36,834 nucleotides of DNA from Dehalococcoidia bacterium (GCA_030606165.1 JAUWGZ010000003.1:1-36834), one strand, 5' to 3'. Shown: positions 17,080 to 27,616, counted from the stretch's first letter. Translations and numbers: made by a program. The notes: generated from the letters alone by a model not told the origin.

Positions 17080-18108
17080 ATGAAACCAGTGTTAATCGTT
17101 GAAGACGAAACCATCATGCGGGAGTCGCTCCGAGACTGGCTTAAGGAGGAAGGCTATGAAGTGGACACTGCTGAGTCGGGTGAAGAGGCGCTGCAGAAGA
17201 TCGGAGAAAAGGAATTTGGTGTTGCCGTGCTCGACCTAAAGCTGCCGGGGAAAAATGGGCTCGAGGTGTTAAGAGAGGCTACAGCTCAAAATCCAAAGTT
17301 TAAGGGGGTTATCATTACTGCTTATCCTTCAGTGGAGACGGCAGTGGAGGCGATGAAAATCGGGGCAGTGAGTTACATGGTCAAGCCCTTTGCCCCCGAC
17401 GCCTTGGAGAAAGCGATTGAGGAGGTTCTCGGCCCTGTTCAGGCGGAAGTAAAACCCAAGGAGGGTAAGGTTGAGGAAGCCGCAGCGAAACTCCCGGTAG
17501 TTGAGGAGGCTGAGGTTGAGGAAGCTATAGCAATAACTGAGGAGGAAGTTCCTGCCCACCTGGAGCAAGGCCAGACTTACTTCCAAGCAGGCCACTATAA
17601 GGAGGCACTGAGAGAATTTCAGTCCATTTTACACATCGCTCCAGGACACATAGAAACTCGAGTCTGGGTCCGAAAGGCGAAGGAAGAAATGGTGAAGCCC
17701 AGGGTTGAGGTGCCTGAAGGTGAGGGTGCTGTTGAAGAAGCGGTGAAAATCAACGAGTGTCTCTGGTCAAAGATGGGAGTGGTCTCTTACAGGATCTGCA
17801 CCCGGAATTATGACTGCCTTACCTGCGAGTTTGACCAGACGATGCAGGATAAAATAGCCGCTGGTGAAGCGTCAGAGCTCGACGAGGCTCTGGAGAAGTT
17901 TAAGGAGCTACCGGGACCACAGAGGATTTGCCGTTATGCCCTCAAGGGCGATGTCTCCTATCGGCTTTGCACGCGTTTGTTCCAATGTGCAACCTGCGAA
18001 TTTGGTCAGTTTATGCAGGATGCCCTAGAGCAAAAGATGGCCAAGCTAGCAGCTCGTCGGGAGGCCCTGCGTAAAAAGGAAACAAGCGCTAAAGGCGAGG
18101 TTAGTTAG
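17080..18108 (+). CDS. Response regulator receiver protein with TPR-like segment and two four-Cys motifs
   Basis: REC domain (LIVEDETIMRESLRDWL...VLDLKLPG...TAYPS...KPF); TPR-like YFQAGHYKEALREFQSILHIAPGH; CLWSKMGVVSYRICTRNYDCLTCEFDQTMQD and CRYALKGDVSYRLCTRLFQCATCEFGQFMQD. AAAGGAGGTG RBS before ATG 17080. Confidence 0.85.
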   Translation: MKPVLIVEDETIMRESLRDWLKEEGYEVDTAESGEEALQKIGEKEFGVAVLDLKLPGKNGLEVLREATAQNPKFKGVIITAYPSVETAVEAMKIGAVSYMVKPFAPDALEKAIEEVLGPVQAEVKPKEGKVEEAAAKLPVVEEAEVEEAIAITEEEVPAHLEQGQTYFQAGHYKEALREFQSILHIAPGHIETRVWVRKAKEEMVKPRVEVPEGEGAVEEAVKINECLWSKMGVVSYRICTRNYDCLTCEFDQTMQDKIAAGEASELDEALEKFKELPGPQRICRYALKGDVSYRLCTRLFQCATCEFGQFMQDALEQKMAKLAARREALRKKETSAKGEVS

Positions 18109-18145
18109 TATTGCGGCAAAATAGCGGTACAGGTCTGACTGGCAT

Positions 18146-18184
18146 AAAGGGGTCAGGTATCTAATAAGGCATCTGACCCCTTTT
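18146..18184 (+). terminator. Rho-independent terminator after the Cys-motif response regulator
   Basis: aaaggggtcag...ctgaccccttttc. Confidence 0.85.
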
Positions 18185-18402
18185 CTTTACCAGCTAGCGA
18201 CTTGTGGTAGGCCTAGTTTAGCCGAGAAGATGGCCACACAATGTTGGCATCATAAGAAATTCTCTCATCTGCTCCCGAACCCAATTTAAGAAAAGCTCTT
18301 AGAAAATCACTAACCATTTTGCCAGAAGGCTAGCACAGAGGTTTGTCTTTCTTGCCGGGGTTTGTTATACTTCGCAGTCGTGCTTCAATCTATATTCCGG
18401 AG

Positions 18403-18444
18403 AAAAAGAGTGGCTGCAACGCTTTTGTAAGGCCACCCTTTTTT
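18403..18444 (+). terminator. Terminator/attenuator-like hairpin upstream of the Hdr cluster
   Basis: aaaaag-a-gtggc...gccac-c-ctttttt, 36 nt before ATG 18480. Confidence 0.55.
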
Positions 18445-18479
18445 GTAACCAATTCTGAAGAGTCGAGGTAAATATTAAA

Positions 18480-19628
18480 ATGGAAGTGCTAAGTCCTTAC
18501 AAGGAAGCCACAGATGTGATACTCGAGGCTGGTGGCGAACCACTCAAATTGTGTTACCAGTGTGGTCTTTGCACCGGTATTTGTCCCTGGAACCTGGTCC
18601 GAAGTTTTGTCGTTCGCCGCATCATGCATGAAGCTCAGCTTGGGGCAACTGATTTTGGCAGCGAAGATGTCTGGACTTGCGTCACCTGTCGAGCTTGTGT
18701 TCAGCGCTGCCCCCGAGGCGTCGAGATAATAGATGTCATGAGGGCTATGCGCCGAGCCGTAGCTAGCCTGGGCATCGGCGTTGTCCCTGATGCCCTGAGA
18801 ATTTCAGCTAAGAACATCGCTGGCGTAGGTAATCCACTTGGTGAGGCACCAGAAAAGCGAGATGACTGGGCCAAAGAACTTAAGGTGAAAAGTTTTTCCT
18901 CGGGTACTGAAATACTTTATTTCCCTTGCTGTATTCCGTCCTATGATCCTGATGTAAAAACAGTGGCTCGATCTACCGCCACAATCTTCAATAAGCTTGG
19001 GATTAATTATGGCCTTATAGGCACTGAAGCAAAATGCTGCGGTGAGGCAATTAGAAAAGCCGGGTATGAAGATACGTTTCAAAGTCTGGCCCAAAACAAT
19101 ATTAATCTCTTTACCAGTAATGGTGTCAAAACCGTGGTAGTTTCCTCACCGCACTGCTACCACACTTTCAAAAATGAGTATCCCGAGCTCGGAGGCAAAT
19201 TTGAAGTAATTCATATCACCCAATACCTGGCTTCACTTATCGAGCAGGGGAAATTGAAGCTCTCTAAAAAGATAAACAAAAAGGTAATCTATTCCGACCC
19301 CTGCTATTTGGGGAGACACAATGAGGTCTATGACGAGCCAAGGAGAGTTTTGCAAAGCATTCCCGGCCTGGAATTAATAGAATTTCCCGATGCTCGTGAG
19401 GATGCTCTTTGTTGTGGTGGTGGTGGCGGTAGAATCTGGATGGATACGCCGAAAGGGGAAAGGTTCTCTGATATAAGGGTGGAGCAAGCGGTTGAAAGGG
19501 GCGCTGATATTATAGCTCTGGCCTGCCCTTACTGCTTCCTAAACTATAGGGATAGTGTGCTCTCCATGGGCAAGGCAGAGACCATGCAGGTTAAAGATAT
19601 CGCTGAGCTTGTTGCTGAGGCAATGTAA
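18480..19628 (+). CDS. Fused HdrC/HdrB-like (HdrD-type) heterodisulfide reductase subunit
   Basis: Two 4Fe-4S motifs (CYQCGLCTGICP, CVTCRACVQRCP) followed by CCG-domain motifs (KCCGEA, DPCYLGRHNEVYDEPRRVL, CCGGGGGRIW, CPYC). Confidence 0.9.
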   Translation: MEVLSPYKEATDVILEAGGEPLKLCYQCGLCTGICPWNLVRSFVVRRIMHEAQLGATDFGSEDVWTCVTCRACVQRCPRGVEIIDVMRAMRRAVASLGIGVVPDALRISAKNIAGVGNPLGEAPEKRDDWAKELKVKSFSSGTEILYFPCCIPSYDPDVKTVARSTATIFNKLGINYGLIGTEAKCCGEAIRKAGYEDTFQSLAQNNINLFTSNGVKTVVVSSPHCYHTFKNEYPELGGKFEVIHITQYLASLIEQGKLKLSKKINKKVIYSDPCYLGRHNEVYDEPRRVLQSIPGLELIEFPDAREDALCCGGGGGRIWMDTPKGERFSDIRVEQAVERGADIIALACPYCFLNYRDSVLSMGKAETMQVKDIAELVAEAM

Positions 19629-19644
19629 TAATGGAGGAATCAAA

Positions 19645-22600
19645 ATGGCAGATGTAAAGATTGGCGTTTACATCTGCCACTGCGGCTTAAACATCGCTGG
19701 CGTAGTGAATGTGGAAGAGGTAGCCAGGTATGCTGGAACTCTACCCAATGTAGTGGTCTCTCGTGACTACAGGTATATGTGTTCTGATCCAGGGCAGGAT
19801 CTCATAAAGAAGGACATCAAAGAGCTAGGGCTCAATCGAGTTGTGGTTGCTTCTTGCTCGCCAAGAATGCATGAGCCTACATTTCGTAAGGCTTGTCAGG
19901 ATGCTGGGCTAAATCCTTATTTGTATGAACATGCTAACATCCGGGAGCACTGCTCCTGGCCCCATGCTACAGAAAAGAAGCGAGCTACAGAGAAAGCCAA
20001 GGATCTTGTGCGTGCTGCAGTAAGGCGTGTTTACTGGCATGAAGCTCTAGAGGTTAAGGAGGTTCCAGTTAATCCTAACGTCTTAGTTGTTGGTGGGGGG
20101 ATCGCTGGCATTCAGGCTGCTTTAGATATTGCTGATGGGGGTAAGAAAGTCTATATGGTAGAACGCGACCCATCCATCGGCGGACACATGATCCAGCTCG
20201 ATAGGACCTTCCCCACTTTGGACTGTTCGGAATGCATTCTCACACCAAAAATGACTGACGTTGGTCACCATCCTAATATTGAATTAATGACCTCAAGCGA
20301 AGTGGAGGAGGTTTCAGGCTATATTGGCAATTTCAAGGTCAAAGTGAGAAAGAAGCCTAGATATGTCGACCTTGACAAATGTAACAGCTGTGGAGACTGT
20401 GCTAAGGCATGTCCTGTTGAGGTGCCTGATGAGTTTGAAATGAATTTGCACATGAGAAAGGCAGCGTATCTTCCTCTCCCCCAGGCTGTCCCTGCTGCTT
20501 TTGCCATTGACAAAAGAGGCATCTCATCATGTCGCATTGCTTGCCCAGCTGGGGTCAACGCTCATGGCTATGTCGCCCTTATTTCGCAGGGCAAGTTTAA
20601 GGAGGCTTTGGAGCTAGTTAGACGAACTATGCCATTTGCCGGGGTTCTTGGGCGGGTCTGCACCCACCCCTGTGAGCTAGACTGTGAGCGGGGGAAGCTT
20701 GATGAATCTATTAGCATCCGTGCTTTGAAGCGCTTTGTAGCTGACTATGAGCTGAGGGTGGGTAGAGAAAAGGCAACCCCAATTGAAAGGACGAAAGAAG
20801 ATAAAGTGGCTGTTATTGGCTCTGGGCCTGCTGGGCTTGCCTGTGCTTACGATTTGATAAGAGAAGGTTATGCCATTACCGTTTTCGAGGCCCTCCCTCA
20901 GGCAGGCGGTCTTCTGAGTTATGGTATCCCTGATTATAGATTGCCCAAAGAGGTAGTGGATAACGACATCAGTTACATACAAGAACTAGGGGTGGAAATC
21001 AAGACAAAGACCCCGGTGAAAAATCTTACTGAAATCTTCAATCAAGGATATAAAGCCATTTTCCTGGGCACAGGTGCTGGCGTCAGCCAAAAGATGGGAA
21101 TTCCTGGTGAGGAAACCAAAGGGGTGATCCATTCCCTTGACTTTCTAAGGATGGTGAATTCTGGAGTGGAGATGAAATTGGGGAGCCGGGTGGCGGTTAT
21201 TGGTGGCGGCAACGCAGCTATTGATGCTGCCAGAGCAGCATTACGCCTCGGGGCAAAAGAAGTTGCCATCGTTTATCGTCGTTCTCAAGTTGAAATGCCC
21301 GCTATAAGAACAGAAATTGAGGAAGCCGAGCGAGAAGGAATCAAATTCCACTCCTTGGCTGCTCCAGCTAAAATCCTGTCCAAAGATGGTCAATTATCTG
21401 CAGTGGAATGTATCAGGATGGAATTAGGCGAACCCGACGCTAGTGGTCGCCGACGTCCCGTACCTATCAAGGGTTCGGAGTTCACCATGAATGTCGACAA
21501 TTGCGTAATCGCCATTGGTCAGGCCGTGGATAAAACAATGCTGCCTAAGGAGTTAGACTACACCGGTTGGGGCACACTTGAGGTCGACCCCGTTACTTTA
21601 CAAACAAATATTGATAGTGTTTTCGCTGGCGGCGATTTAGTCTCTGGACCTGCTGATGTTGTTGCCGCGGTTGCTGCTGGCAAGGAAGCAGCTATTTCCA
21701 TCGATCGCTATCTAAGAGGCATTAGCCTGACGGAGGAAAGGCAAATAACGCCGAAAAAAGTAGAGAAGGTATCAACGGAAGGAGTCAAGCCAAAAGCAAG
21801 AGCTGCCATGCCACTACTTCAAATTAGTGAGAGAAAAGGCTCCTTTGCCGAGGTTGAACAAGGCTTTGATGAAAAAACAGCCATTGAGGAGGCTAAGCGT
21901 TGTCTCAATTGTGGCGTGTGTTCGGAATGCTTTGAATGCGTGAAGGTGTGTGAACAGGAAGCGATTAACCACGAAATGAAAGAGGAGACGGTTGAGATAG
22001 AGGTAGGTTCAGCCATTCTGGCTACTGGTTACGATCAGTTTGATCCTAGTGTCATAACCCACTACGGATACAAGAAGTACGATAATGTTCTAACTGGACT
22101 TGAATTTGAGAGGATAACCTGTGCTGGAGGACCAACCCAGGGACAAATTCAACTTAAAGACGGTAGAGAACCAGAAAGTGTAGCCATAGTCCATTGCGTA
22201 GGCAGCCGCGATAAGAATTACCATGAGTATTGCTCCAGAGTGTGCTGCATGTATGGTCTCAAATATGCGGAATTGATAAAAGAATTTACCAAAGCCGAGG
22301 TATATGAATTTTATATTGACATGCGCTGCTTTGGAGAAGCCTATGAGGAATTTTACCAACACGTTTCGGAGATGGGAGTCAATTTCATCAGGGGCAAAGT
22401 TGCCAAAATAACCGACCAAGCTATAACTGAAGAGGAAAAGGGGAAACTGGTTGCTGTGGCTGAGGATACCTTACTGGGGAAGATAGTCCGTGTCCCAGTA
22501 GACATGGTTATCCTCTGTGCTGCCCTGCAAGCTCGGTCTGATGCCAGTGAGGTCGCTAGCCGTTTTACCATAGGTCAAAGAGGCGACAAATTCTTCTTGG

Positions 22601-23010
22601 AAACCCATCCTAAACTTGCTCCGGTAAACACGGCGACAGACGGAGTTTTCATCGCTGGTTGCTGTGAAGCACCAAGGGATATTCCCGATACCGTAGCCCA
22701 GGCATCCGCGGCAGCATCTAAGGCTTTGTCTTTGATAAGCAAAGGGAAGGTCACCACGGAAGCAGCTGTATCCCACGTTGATGAAACAATTTGTCATGGA
22801 TGTGGACGTTGTGAGGAAATTTGCACTTTTCACGCCCCCACAATCATTAGCAAGAATGGAGGCGTGGTTTCCAGTATAAATGAAGCCCTATGTAAAGGAT
22901 GCGGAGCATGTGCTGTTGTCTGTCCCACGGGAGCAATATCCATTAGGCATTTCAATATGCAGGAAATAGAGAGTTTGGTTGATGGCTTATTGGAGGTGTA
23001 CCATGGCTGA
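19645..23010 (+). CDS. HdrA with inserted GltD-like NAD(P)H oxidoreductase domain (HdrL-like)
   Basis: HdrA FAD motif [21 protein letters not shown] and DCSECILTPKM; central GltD (VAVIGSGPAGLACAYDLIREG, VAVIGGGNAAIDAARAALRLGA); HdrA C-terminus HCVGSRDKNYHEYCSRVCCM; two C-terminal ferredoxin motifs. ATG 19645 (GGAGG) preferred over 19555. Confidence 0.92.
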   Translation: MADVKIGVYICHCGLNIAGVVNVEEVARYAGTLPNVVVSRDYRYMCSDPGQDLIKKDIKELGLNRVVVASCSPRMHEPTFRKACQDAGLNPYLYEHANIREHCSWPHATEKKRATEKAKDLVRAAVRRVYWHEALEVKEVPVNPNVLVVGGGIAGIQAALDIADGGKKVYMVERDPSIGGHMIQLDRTFPTLDCSECILTPKMTDVGHHPNIELMTSSEVEEVSGYIGNFKVKVRKKPRYVDLDKCNSCGDCAKACPVEVPDEFEMNLHMRKAAYLPLPQAVPAAFAIDKRGISSCRIACPAGVNAHGYVALISQGKFKEALELVRRTMPFAGVLGRVCTHPCELDCERGKLDESISIRALKRFVADYELRVGREKATPIERTKEDKVAVIGSGPAGLACAYDLIREGYAITVFEALPQAGGLLSYGIPDYRLPKEVVDNDISYIQELGVEIKTKTPVKNLTEIFNQGYKAIFLGTGAGVSQKMGIPGEETKGVIHSLDFLRMVNSGVEMKLGSRVAVIGGGNAAIDAARAALRLGAKEVAIVYRRSQVEMPAIRTEIEEAEREGIKFHSLAAPAKILSKDGQLSAVECIRMELGEPDASGRRRPVPIKGSEFTMNVDNCVIAIGQAVDKTMLPKELDYTGWGTLEVDPVTLQTNIDSVFAGGDLVSGPADVVAAVAAGKEAAISIDRYLRGISLTEERQITPKKVEKVSTEGVKPKARAAMPLLQISERKGSFAEVEQGFDEKTAIEEAKRCLNCGVCSECFECVKVCEQEAINHEMKEETVEIEVGSAILATGYDQFDPSVITHYGYKKYDNVLTGLEFERITCAGGPTQGQIQLKDGREPESVAIVHCVGSRDKNYHEYCSRVCCMYGLKYAELIKEFTKAEVYEFYIDMRCFGEAYEEFYQHVSEMGVNFIRGKVAKITDQAITEEEKGKLVAVAEDTLLGKIVRVPVDMVILCAALQARSDASEVASRFTIGQRGDKFFLETHPKLAPVNTATDGVFIAGCCEAPRDIPDTVAQASAAASKALSLISKGKVTTEAAVSHVDETICHGCGRCEEICTFHAPTIISKNGGVVSSINEALCKGCGACAVVCPTGAISIRHFNMQEIESLVDGLLEVYHG

Positions 23011-23437
23011 GTTTGAGCCAAAGATTGTTGCTTTTGCCTGTAACTGGTGTACTTATGCTGCAGCCGATTTAGCCGGGACAGCCCGGCTTCAATATCCTCC
23101 CAATGTCTATATTGTGAGGCTGATGTGTAGCGGGATGATAAATGCCGATTATATCTTAAGAGCGTTTGAAAAAGGAGCTGATGGAGTCATAGTCTCTGGT
23201 TGTAAGTACACAGATTGCCATTATATCGATGGCCCGGTAAAGTGCGATGCCATGTTTGCCAAGCTAAAGAGGCTAGTCCATATTCTTGGTTTGGAGGACG
23301 AAAGACTAAGGCGCGAAATGATATCTACTTCCGAGGGAACGGTGTTTGCCAGAGTAGTCAAGGAATTTGTCGATCAACTTAAGAAGCTAGGGCCTTCACC
23401 CTTTTCATCTTTAAGAAAGGAGAAGGTAGCGGTTTGA
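23003..23437 (+). CDS. mvhD: MvhD-type hydrogenase/Hdr linker iron-sulfur subunit, copy 1
   Basis: PKIVAFACNWCTYAAADLAGTARLQYPPNVYIVRLMCSG...GCKYTDCHY. Confidence 0.93.
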   Translation: MAEFEPKIVAFACNWCTYAAADLAGTARLQYPPNVYIVRLMCSGMINADYILRAFEKGADGVIVSGCKYTDCHYIDGPVKCDAMFAKLKRLVHILGLEDERLRREMISTSEGTVFARVVKEFVDQLKKLGPSPFSSLRKEKVAV

Positions 23438-24582
23438 GTTTAGAGGACATTATTCAAGAAACTAAGACCTATTACTGCCTGGAGTGTGGCAAATGTACTA
23501 GTGTATGTCCTGTCGCCAAATATGATCCAGCCTTCTCTCCGCGGATGATGATTGAAAATGCTCTACTGGGATTTGAGAATGACTTGATCTTCAACCGAGA
23601 ACTTTTCTCCTGCTTAACTTGTTACACTTGTCAGCAGAGATGCCCCTCTGATGTTGATTTTCCTGTTTTCATCCGCAAAGCCCGCGCTATGGCCCAGGAT
23701 AATGGACAGCATGGAATTTGTGCCCACTCGGGGCAACTACAATCTCTGGCACGACTTATGACAAGTCTTGACATTAAGCAAAGAAGATTGGAATGGCTAT
23801 CTGATGAATATCGTACTTCTGATGACTCCGATGTTCTTTTTTGGGTTGGGTGTGCTCCATATTTTGAACCCATCTTTGAGGATATCGAATTCAATGCTCT
23901 GGACATAACCAAGGCCAGCCTCAAGACCTTGAACTTGCTGGGGATCGAGCCCAAGCTGCTTCCTAATGAGAAATGCTGTGGTCATGATGCGCTTTGGACT
24001 GGCGATATAGAGACATTTAAGAAACTAGCCGAGCACAATGCCACCCAAATAAAAGAGGCCGGCGTGAAGAAAATAATATTCTCCTGCCCTGAAGGCTACC
24101 GAACATTCAAGCTGGATTATCCAAATTACGGCTTTGATGTAGGTTGTGAGTTACAACATATCTCTGAATTTCTGGCGGAGAGAATAGAAAAGGATGGGTT
24201 GAAGTTTAATGAAGTGAAAAAAAAGGTGACCTACCAAGATCCATGCAGGTTGGGAAGGCATCTGGGAGTCTATGATGCCCCTCGAAAGATACTTGAATCT
24301 ATTCCCGGCATAGAACTTGTCGAGATGCAATATAGTAGATGGGATTCTATTTGCTGTGGCACCAGTGCTTGGACTAATTGTGACTCGTGCTCCAACATGC
24401 TCCGGGCGGAAAGGTTGTCTGAGGCAACTGCAACCGGGGCTGAGACGCTCATAACCTGTTGTCCCAAATGTCAAACCCATTTTAGATGTGCCATGATAGA
24501 TAAGGGAGAGGAAAAGCGATCAATGCCAAATATTGAGATAATGGATTTGGCAAACCTGGTAGCAAGCGCTATGGGAGACTAA
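23434..24582 (+). CDS. Fused HdrC/HdrB-like (HdrD-type) subunit, second paralog; TTG start
   Basis: [67 protein letters not shown]. Confidence 0.88.
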   Translation: MSLEDIIQETKTYYCLECGKCTSVCPVAKYDPAFSPRMMIENALLGFENDLIFNRELFSCLTCYTCQQRCPSDVDFPVFIRKARAMAQDNGQHGICAHSGQLQSLARLMTSLDIKQRRLEWLSDEYRTSDDSDVLFWVGCAPYFEPIFEDIEFNALDITKASLKTLNLLGIEPKLLPNEKCCGHDALWTGDIETFKKLAEHNATQIKEAGVKKIIFSCPEGYRTFKLDYPNYGFDVGCELQHISEFLAERIEKDGLKFNEVKKKVTYQDPCRLGRHLGVYDAPRKILESIPGIELVEMQYSRWDSICCGTSAWTNCDSCSNMLRAERLSEATATGAETLITCCPKCQTHFRCAMIDKGEEKRSMPNIEIMDLANLVASAMGD

Positions 24583-24584
24583 TA

Positions 24585-25580
24585 ATGAACGGAGAGAACG
24601 GACGTAAATCGGTATTAGTAATCGGTGGTGGCATCGCTGGAATTCAGTCCTCACTTGACCTGGCCAATATGGGCTTTAAGGTGTATTTGGTGGAAAAGAC
24701 GCCCAGCATCGGGGGGAGGATGTCACAACTAGATAAGACCTTTCCCACTAATGATTGTGCCATGTGTATTCTCGCTCCTAAGATGATAGAGGCAAGCCAG
24801 CATCCTAATATAGAACTTCTGACCTATTCCGAGGTCGAGGGAGTCTCGGGAGAGGTAGGAAATTTCAGGGTCAAGGTTAAGAAGAAGGCGACGTACGTTG
24901 ATTGGGATAAGTGCACCGGCTGCGGGGAATGCTCTCAGATGGAGTTAACTGACACAAAGGAGTTTGAGGGTGAAATTTGGGTTGACAGGATTAGGATAGA
25001 CGAGGCGAGTTGCATCCAGTGTGGTGAATGCGCCCAAGCCTGTGTTGAAGAGAATAAGGAAAAGCATGCGATGACCAACATTGTGCTTGAAAGGCGAAAT
25101 TTCACTGAGCTTCCTCCAGAAGAACGAGAAGGAAGAGAACCTGAAACGTTGGCGCAGCGGATAGCTTTAATGGACGAGAAATCACGGATGGATTTTTGGC
25201 AGAAAGAACTCAGCAGATGCATAAAGTGCTTCGGATGCCGTGATGTTTGCCCTGTATGGATTTATGACAAAACTGAACTAGAAGATCCAGAGTGGATCAC
25301 GCCCGGGGAAATACCTCCTGCTGTTCCTCTCTTTCACATAATAAGGGCTTATCGCGTTGGCGATAACTGCATTAACTGTGGTATGTGCGAAGAGACTTGT
25401 CCTATGAGTATACCTCTGCGTACTATCCAGCAGCTTATGCAGCGTCAACCTCCTGAGTCAATTTTTGAAATCACTCCGGGCTTAGATGCGGAGACGAAAA
25501 AGAAACTCGTGCAAGCAGTGCGCAAGCAACCCAAAGCCGAGAAGAAACAACCTGCAGCCAAGAGGGAGGGAAGGAAATGA
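24585..25580 (+). CDS. HdrA N-terminal half (FAD-binding) fused to ferredoxin domains; lacks HdrA C-terminal half
   Basis: [47 protein letters not shown]; Cys clusters [44 protein letters not shown]. Confidence 0.88.
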   Translation: MNGENGRKSVLVIGGGIAGIQSSLDLANMGFKVYLVEKTPSIGGRMSQLDKTFPTNDCAMCILAPKMIEASQHPNIELLTYSEVEGVSGEVGNFRVKVKKKATYVDWDKCTGCGECSQMELTDTKEFEGEIWVDRIRIDEASCIQCGECAQACVEENKEKHAMTNIVLERRNFTELPPEEREGREPETLAQRIALMDEKSRMDFWQKELSRCIKCFGCRDVCPVWIYDKTELEDPEWITPGEIPPAVPLFHIIRAYRVGDNCINCGMCEETCPMSIPLRTIQQLMQRQPPESIFEITPGLDAETKKKLVQAVRKQPKAEKKQPAAKREGRK

Positions 25581-27616
25581 ATAGTGACTTTGTATTAACC
25601 GTATGTCCTTTCTGTGGCTGTGGCTGTCAGTTTTATCTCCAGACTATGGATAATGAGATAGCTGGAGTGGTTCCTTGCAAGACCGACGAAATAAGTGAAG
25701 GAAAGCTTTGTATAAAGGGAAGAAATGCAGCAGATTTTGTCAACCACCCTGACCGGCTCAAGTCACCCTTGGTAAAAAGAGATGGCAAATTTGAACCGGC
25801 AAGCTGGGATGAAGCTTTAGACATCGTGAGTAAACAGCTAAGCCAGATAAAGCAAATACACGGCCCTGATTCCGTAGGTGTCCTTTCATCTGCTAAGTGT
25901 ACCAATGAGGAAAATTTTGTCCTGATGAAATTTGCCCGGGCGGTCATTGGCACAAATAACGTTGACCATTGTGCTCGACTTTGTCATGCCTCGACGGTGC
26001 TGGGTTTAGTCAAGTCTTTTGGCAGTGGAGCGATGACAAACAGCGTACCAGAAGTGGAAGGTGCGGATTGTATTTTCGTGATAGGAAGCAATACGATAGA
26101 GCAGCATCCCCTCATAAGCTCAAGGGTTCTACGGGCCAAGGAAAAGGGAGCCAAGTTGATTGTGGTTGACCCGCGCCGTACACCTCTAGTTGAGTTTGCT
26201 GATGTTTATCTTCAGCATAAGCCAGGAACGGATGTTTGCCTGCTTAATGGCATTATGAATCTCATCCTTTCTTGGGATTTGGCTGACAAGGATTTCATTG
26301 CCCAGCGTACCGAAGGGTTTGAGGAATTGGAAAGGAAAGTGAAAGAATACCCACCAGAGAGAGTGTGCGAAATAACCGGAGTTGACCAAGCTGCTTTGGA
26401 GGGGGCAGCTCGAACTTATGGCGAAGCCAAAAAAGCGAGCATCCTATATGCCATGGGTATAACGCAGCATACCACCGGCACTGATAACGTGGAATCTTGC
26501 GCCAATCTGGCAATGCTCACCGGGAATGTTGGTCGCGAGTCAACAGGGGTAAATCCGCTTCGCGGGCAAAACAATGTCCAGGGTGCCTGTGATGTGGGCG
26601 GCTTGCCAAATGTTTACTCGGGCTATCAATCAGTTACAGATGGGACGGCAAGAGCCAAATTTGAAAAAGCCTGGGGGGTTAAGCTGCCACAAGAGGTAGG
26701 GCTCACTGTTACTGAGATGCCAGATGCTGCTCTTAATGGTTCGCTTAAAGCAATGTATATAATGGGAGAGAATCCCATGCTTTCTGACCCGGATATAAAT
26801 CACTTAAAGAAGGCTCTCAGTTCTCTCGATTTCATGGTGGTACAAGATATATTCCTGTCTGAGACGGCACAGTTCGCCCATGTGATATTGCCAGCCTGTT
26901 CCTTCGCTGAGAAGGAAGGCACTTTTACCACAACGGATAGAAGAGTTCAAAGAGTAAGGAAGGCAATAGAGCCCATAGGTGATTCTAAGCCGGACTGGCT
27001 CATAGTGGGTGAGCTTGGCCAAAAAATGGGGGGCAAAGGATTTGATTATAAGTCAGCTCAAGACATTATGAAGGAAATCGCACAGCTTACCCCCAGTTAT
27101 GCCGGTATTTCCTATGAGCGATTGGATGATGGAGAGGTTCTGGCTTGGCCATGCCCTTCGAAAGGACATCGCGGAACTAAGTTCCTTCACAAGGATGCCT
27201 TTACCAGAGGTAAGGGAAAGTTCTTTGCCATTGAGTATAAAGAGCCTGCTGAATTACCAGATAAGGAATATCCTTTTATCTTGACTACGGGTAGGTTAAT
27301 GTTTCAGTTTCATACTGGGACTATGACTCGCAGGATTCCTATCCTGGAGAGGGAACTCCCTACCGGTTTTGTGGAACTCAATACTGAAGATGCGAAAAAA
27401 CTCTCGATAGCACAGGGGGAAAAGGTAAAAGTAAAATCACGGCGAGGCGAAATTGAGATAAAGGCTTTCGTTACGGATGGAATTCTCCCAGGAGTGGTAT
27501 TCATACCTTTTCACTTTGCTGAATGTCCCGCCAATGAGCTTACCAGCAGCAACCTTGACCCTGAAGCTAAAATCCCCGAGTTTAAAGTCTGCGCTGTGAA
27601 AGTCTACAAGGGGTGA
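25577..27616 (+). CDS. fdhA: Formate dehydrogenase catalytic (molybdopterin) subunit, Cys form
   Basis: [13 protein letters not shown]...[28 protein letters not shown] with Cys (TGT) at the Sec/Cys position; C-terminal molydopterin dinucleotide-binding region. Confidence 0.88.
   Translation: MNSDFVLTVCPFCGCGCQFYLQTMDNEIAGVVPCKTDEISEGKLCIKGRNAADFVNHPDRLKSPLVKRDGKFEPASWDEALDIVSKQLSQIKQIHGPDSVGVLSSAKCTNEENFVLMKFARAVIGTNNVDHCARLCHASTVLGLVKSFGSGAMTNSVPEVEGADCIFVIGSNTIEQHPLISSRVLRAKEKGAKLIVVDPRRTPLVEFADVYLQHKPGTDVCLLNGIMNLILSWDLADKDFIAQRTEGFEELERKVKEYPPERVCEITGVDQAALEGAARTYGEAKKASILYAMGITQHTTGTDNVESCANLAMLTGNVGRESTGVNPLRGQNNVQGACDVGGLPNVYSGYQSVTDGTARAKFEKAWGVKLPQEVGLTVTEMPDAALNGSLKAMYIMGENPMLSDPDINHLKKALSSLDFMVVQDIFLSETAQFAHVILPACSFAEKEGTFTTTDRRVQRVRKAIEPIGDSKPDWLIVGELGQKMGGKGFDYKSAQDIMKEIAQLTPSYAGISYERLDDGEVLAWPCPSKGHRGTKFLHKDAFTRGKGKFFAIEYKEPAELPDKEYPFILTTGRLMFQFHTGTMTRRIPILERELPTGFVELNTEDAKKLSIAQGEKVKVKSRRGEIEIKAFVTDGILPGVVFIPFHFAECPANELTSSNLDPEAKIPEFKVCAVKVYKG

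Noticed and set aside
18331-18347. tagcacagaggtttgt upstream of the Hdr cluster as a sigma-54 promoter
   Set aside because: Both invariant positions are off (AG for GG, TG for GC).
25969-25995. Possible selenocysteine codon in fdhA
   Set aside because: The catalytic codon is TGT (Cys), so no in-frame TGA readthrough is needed.
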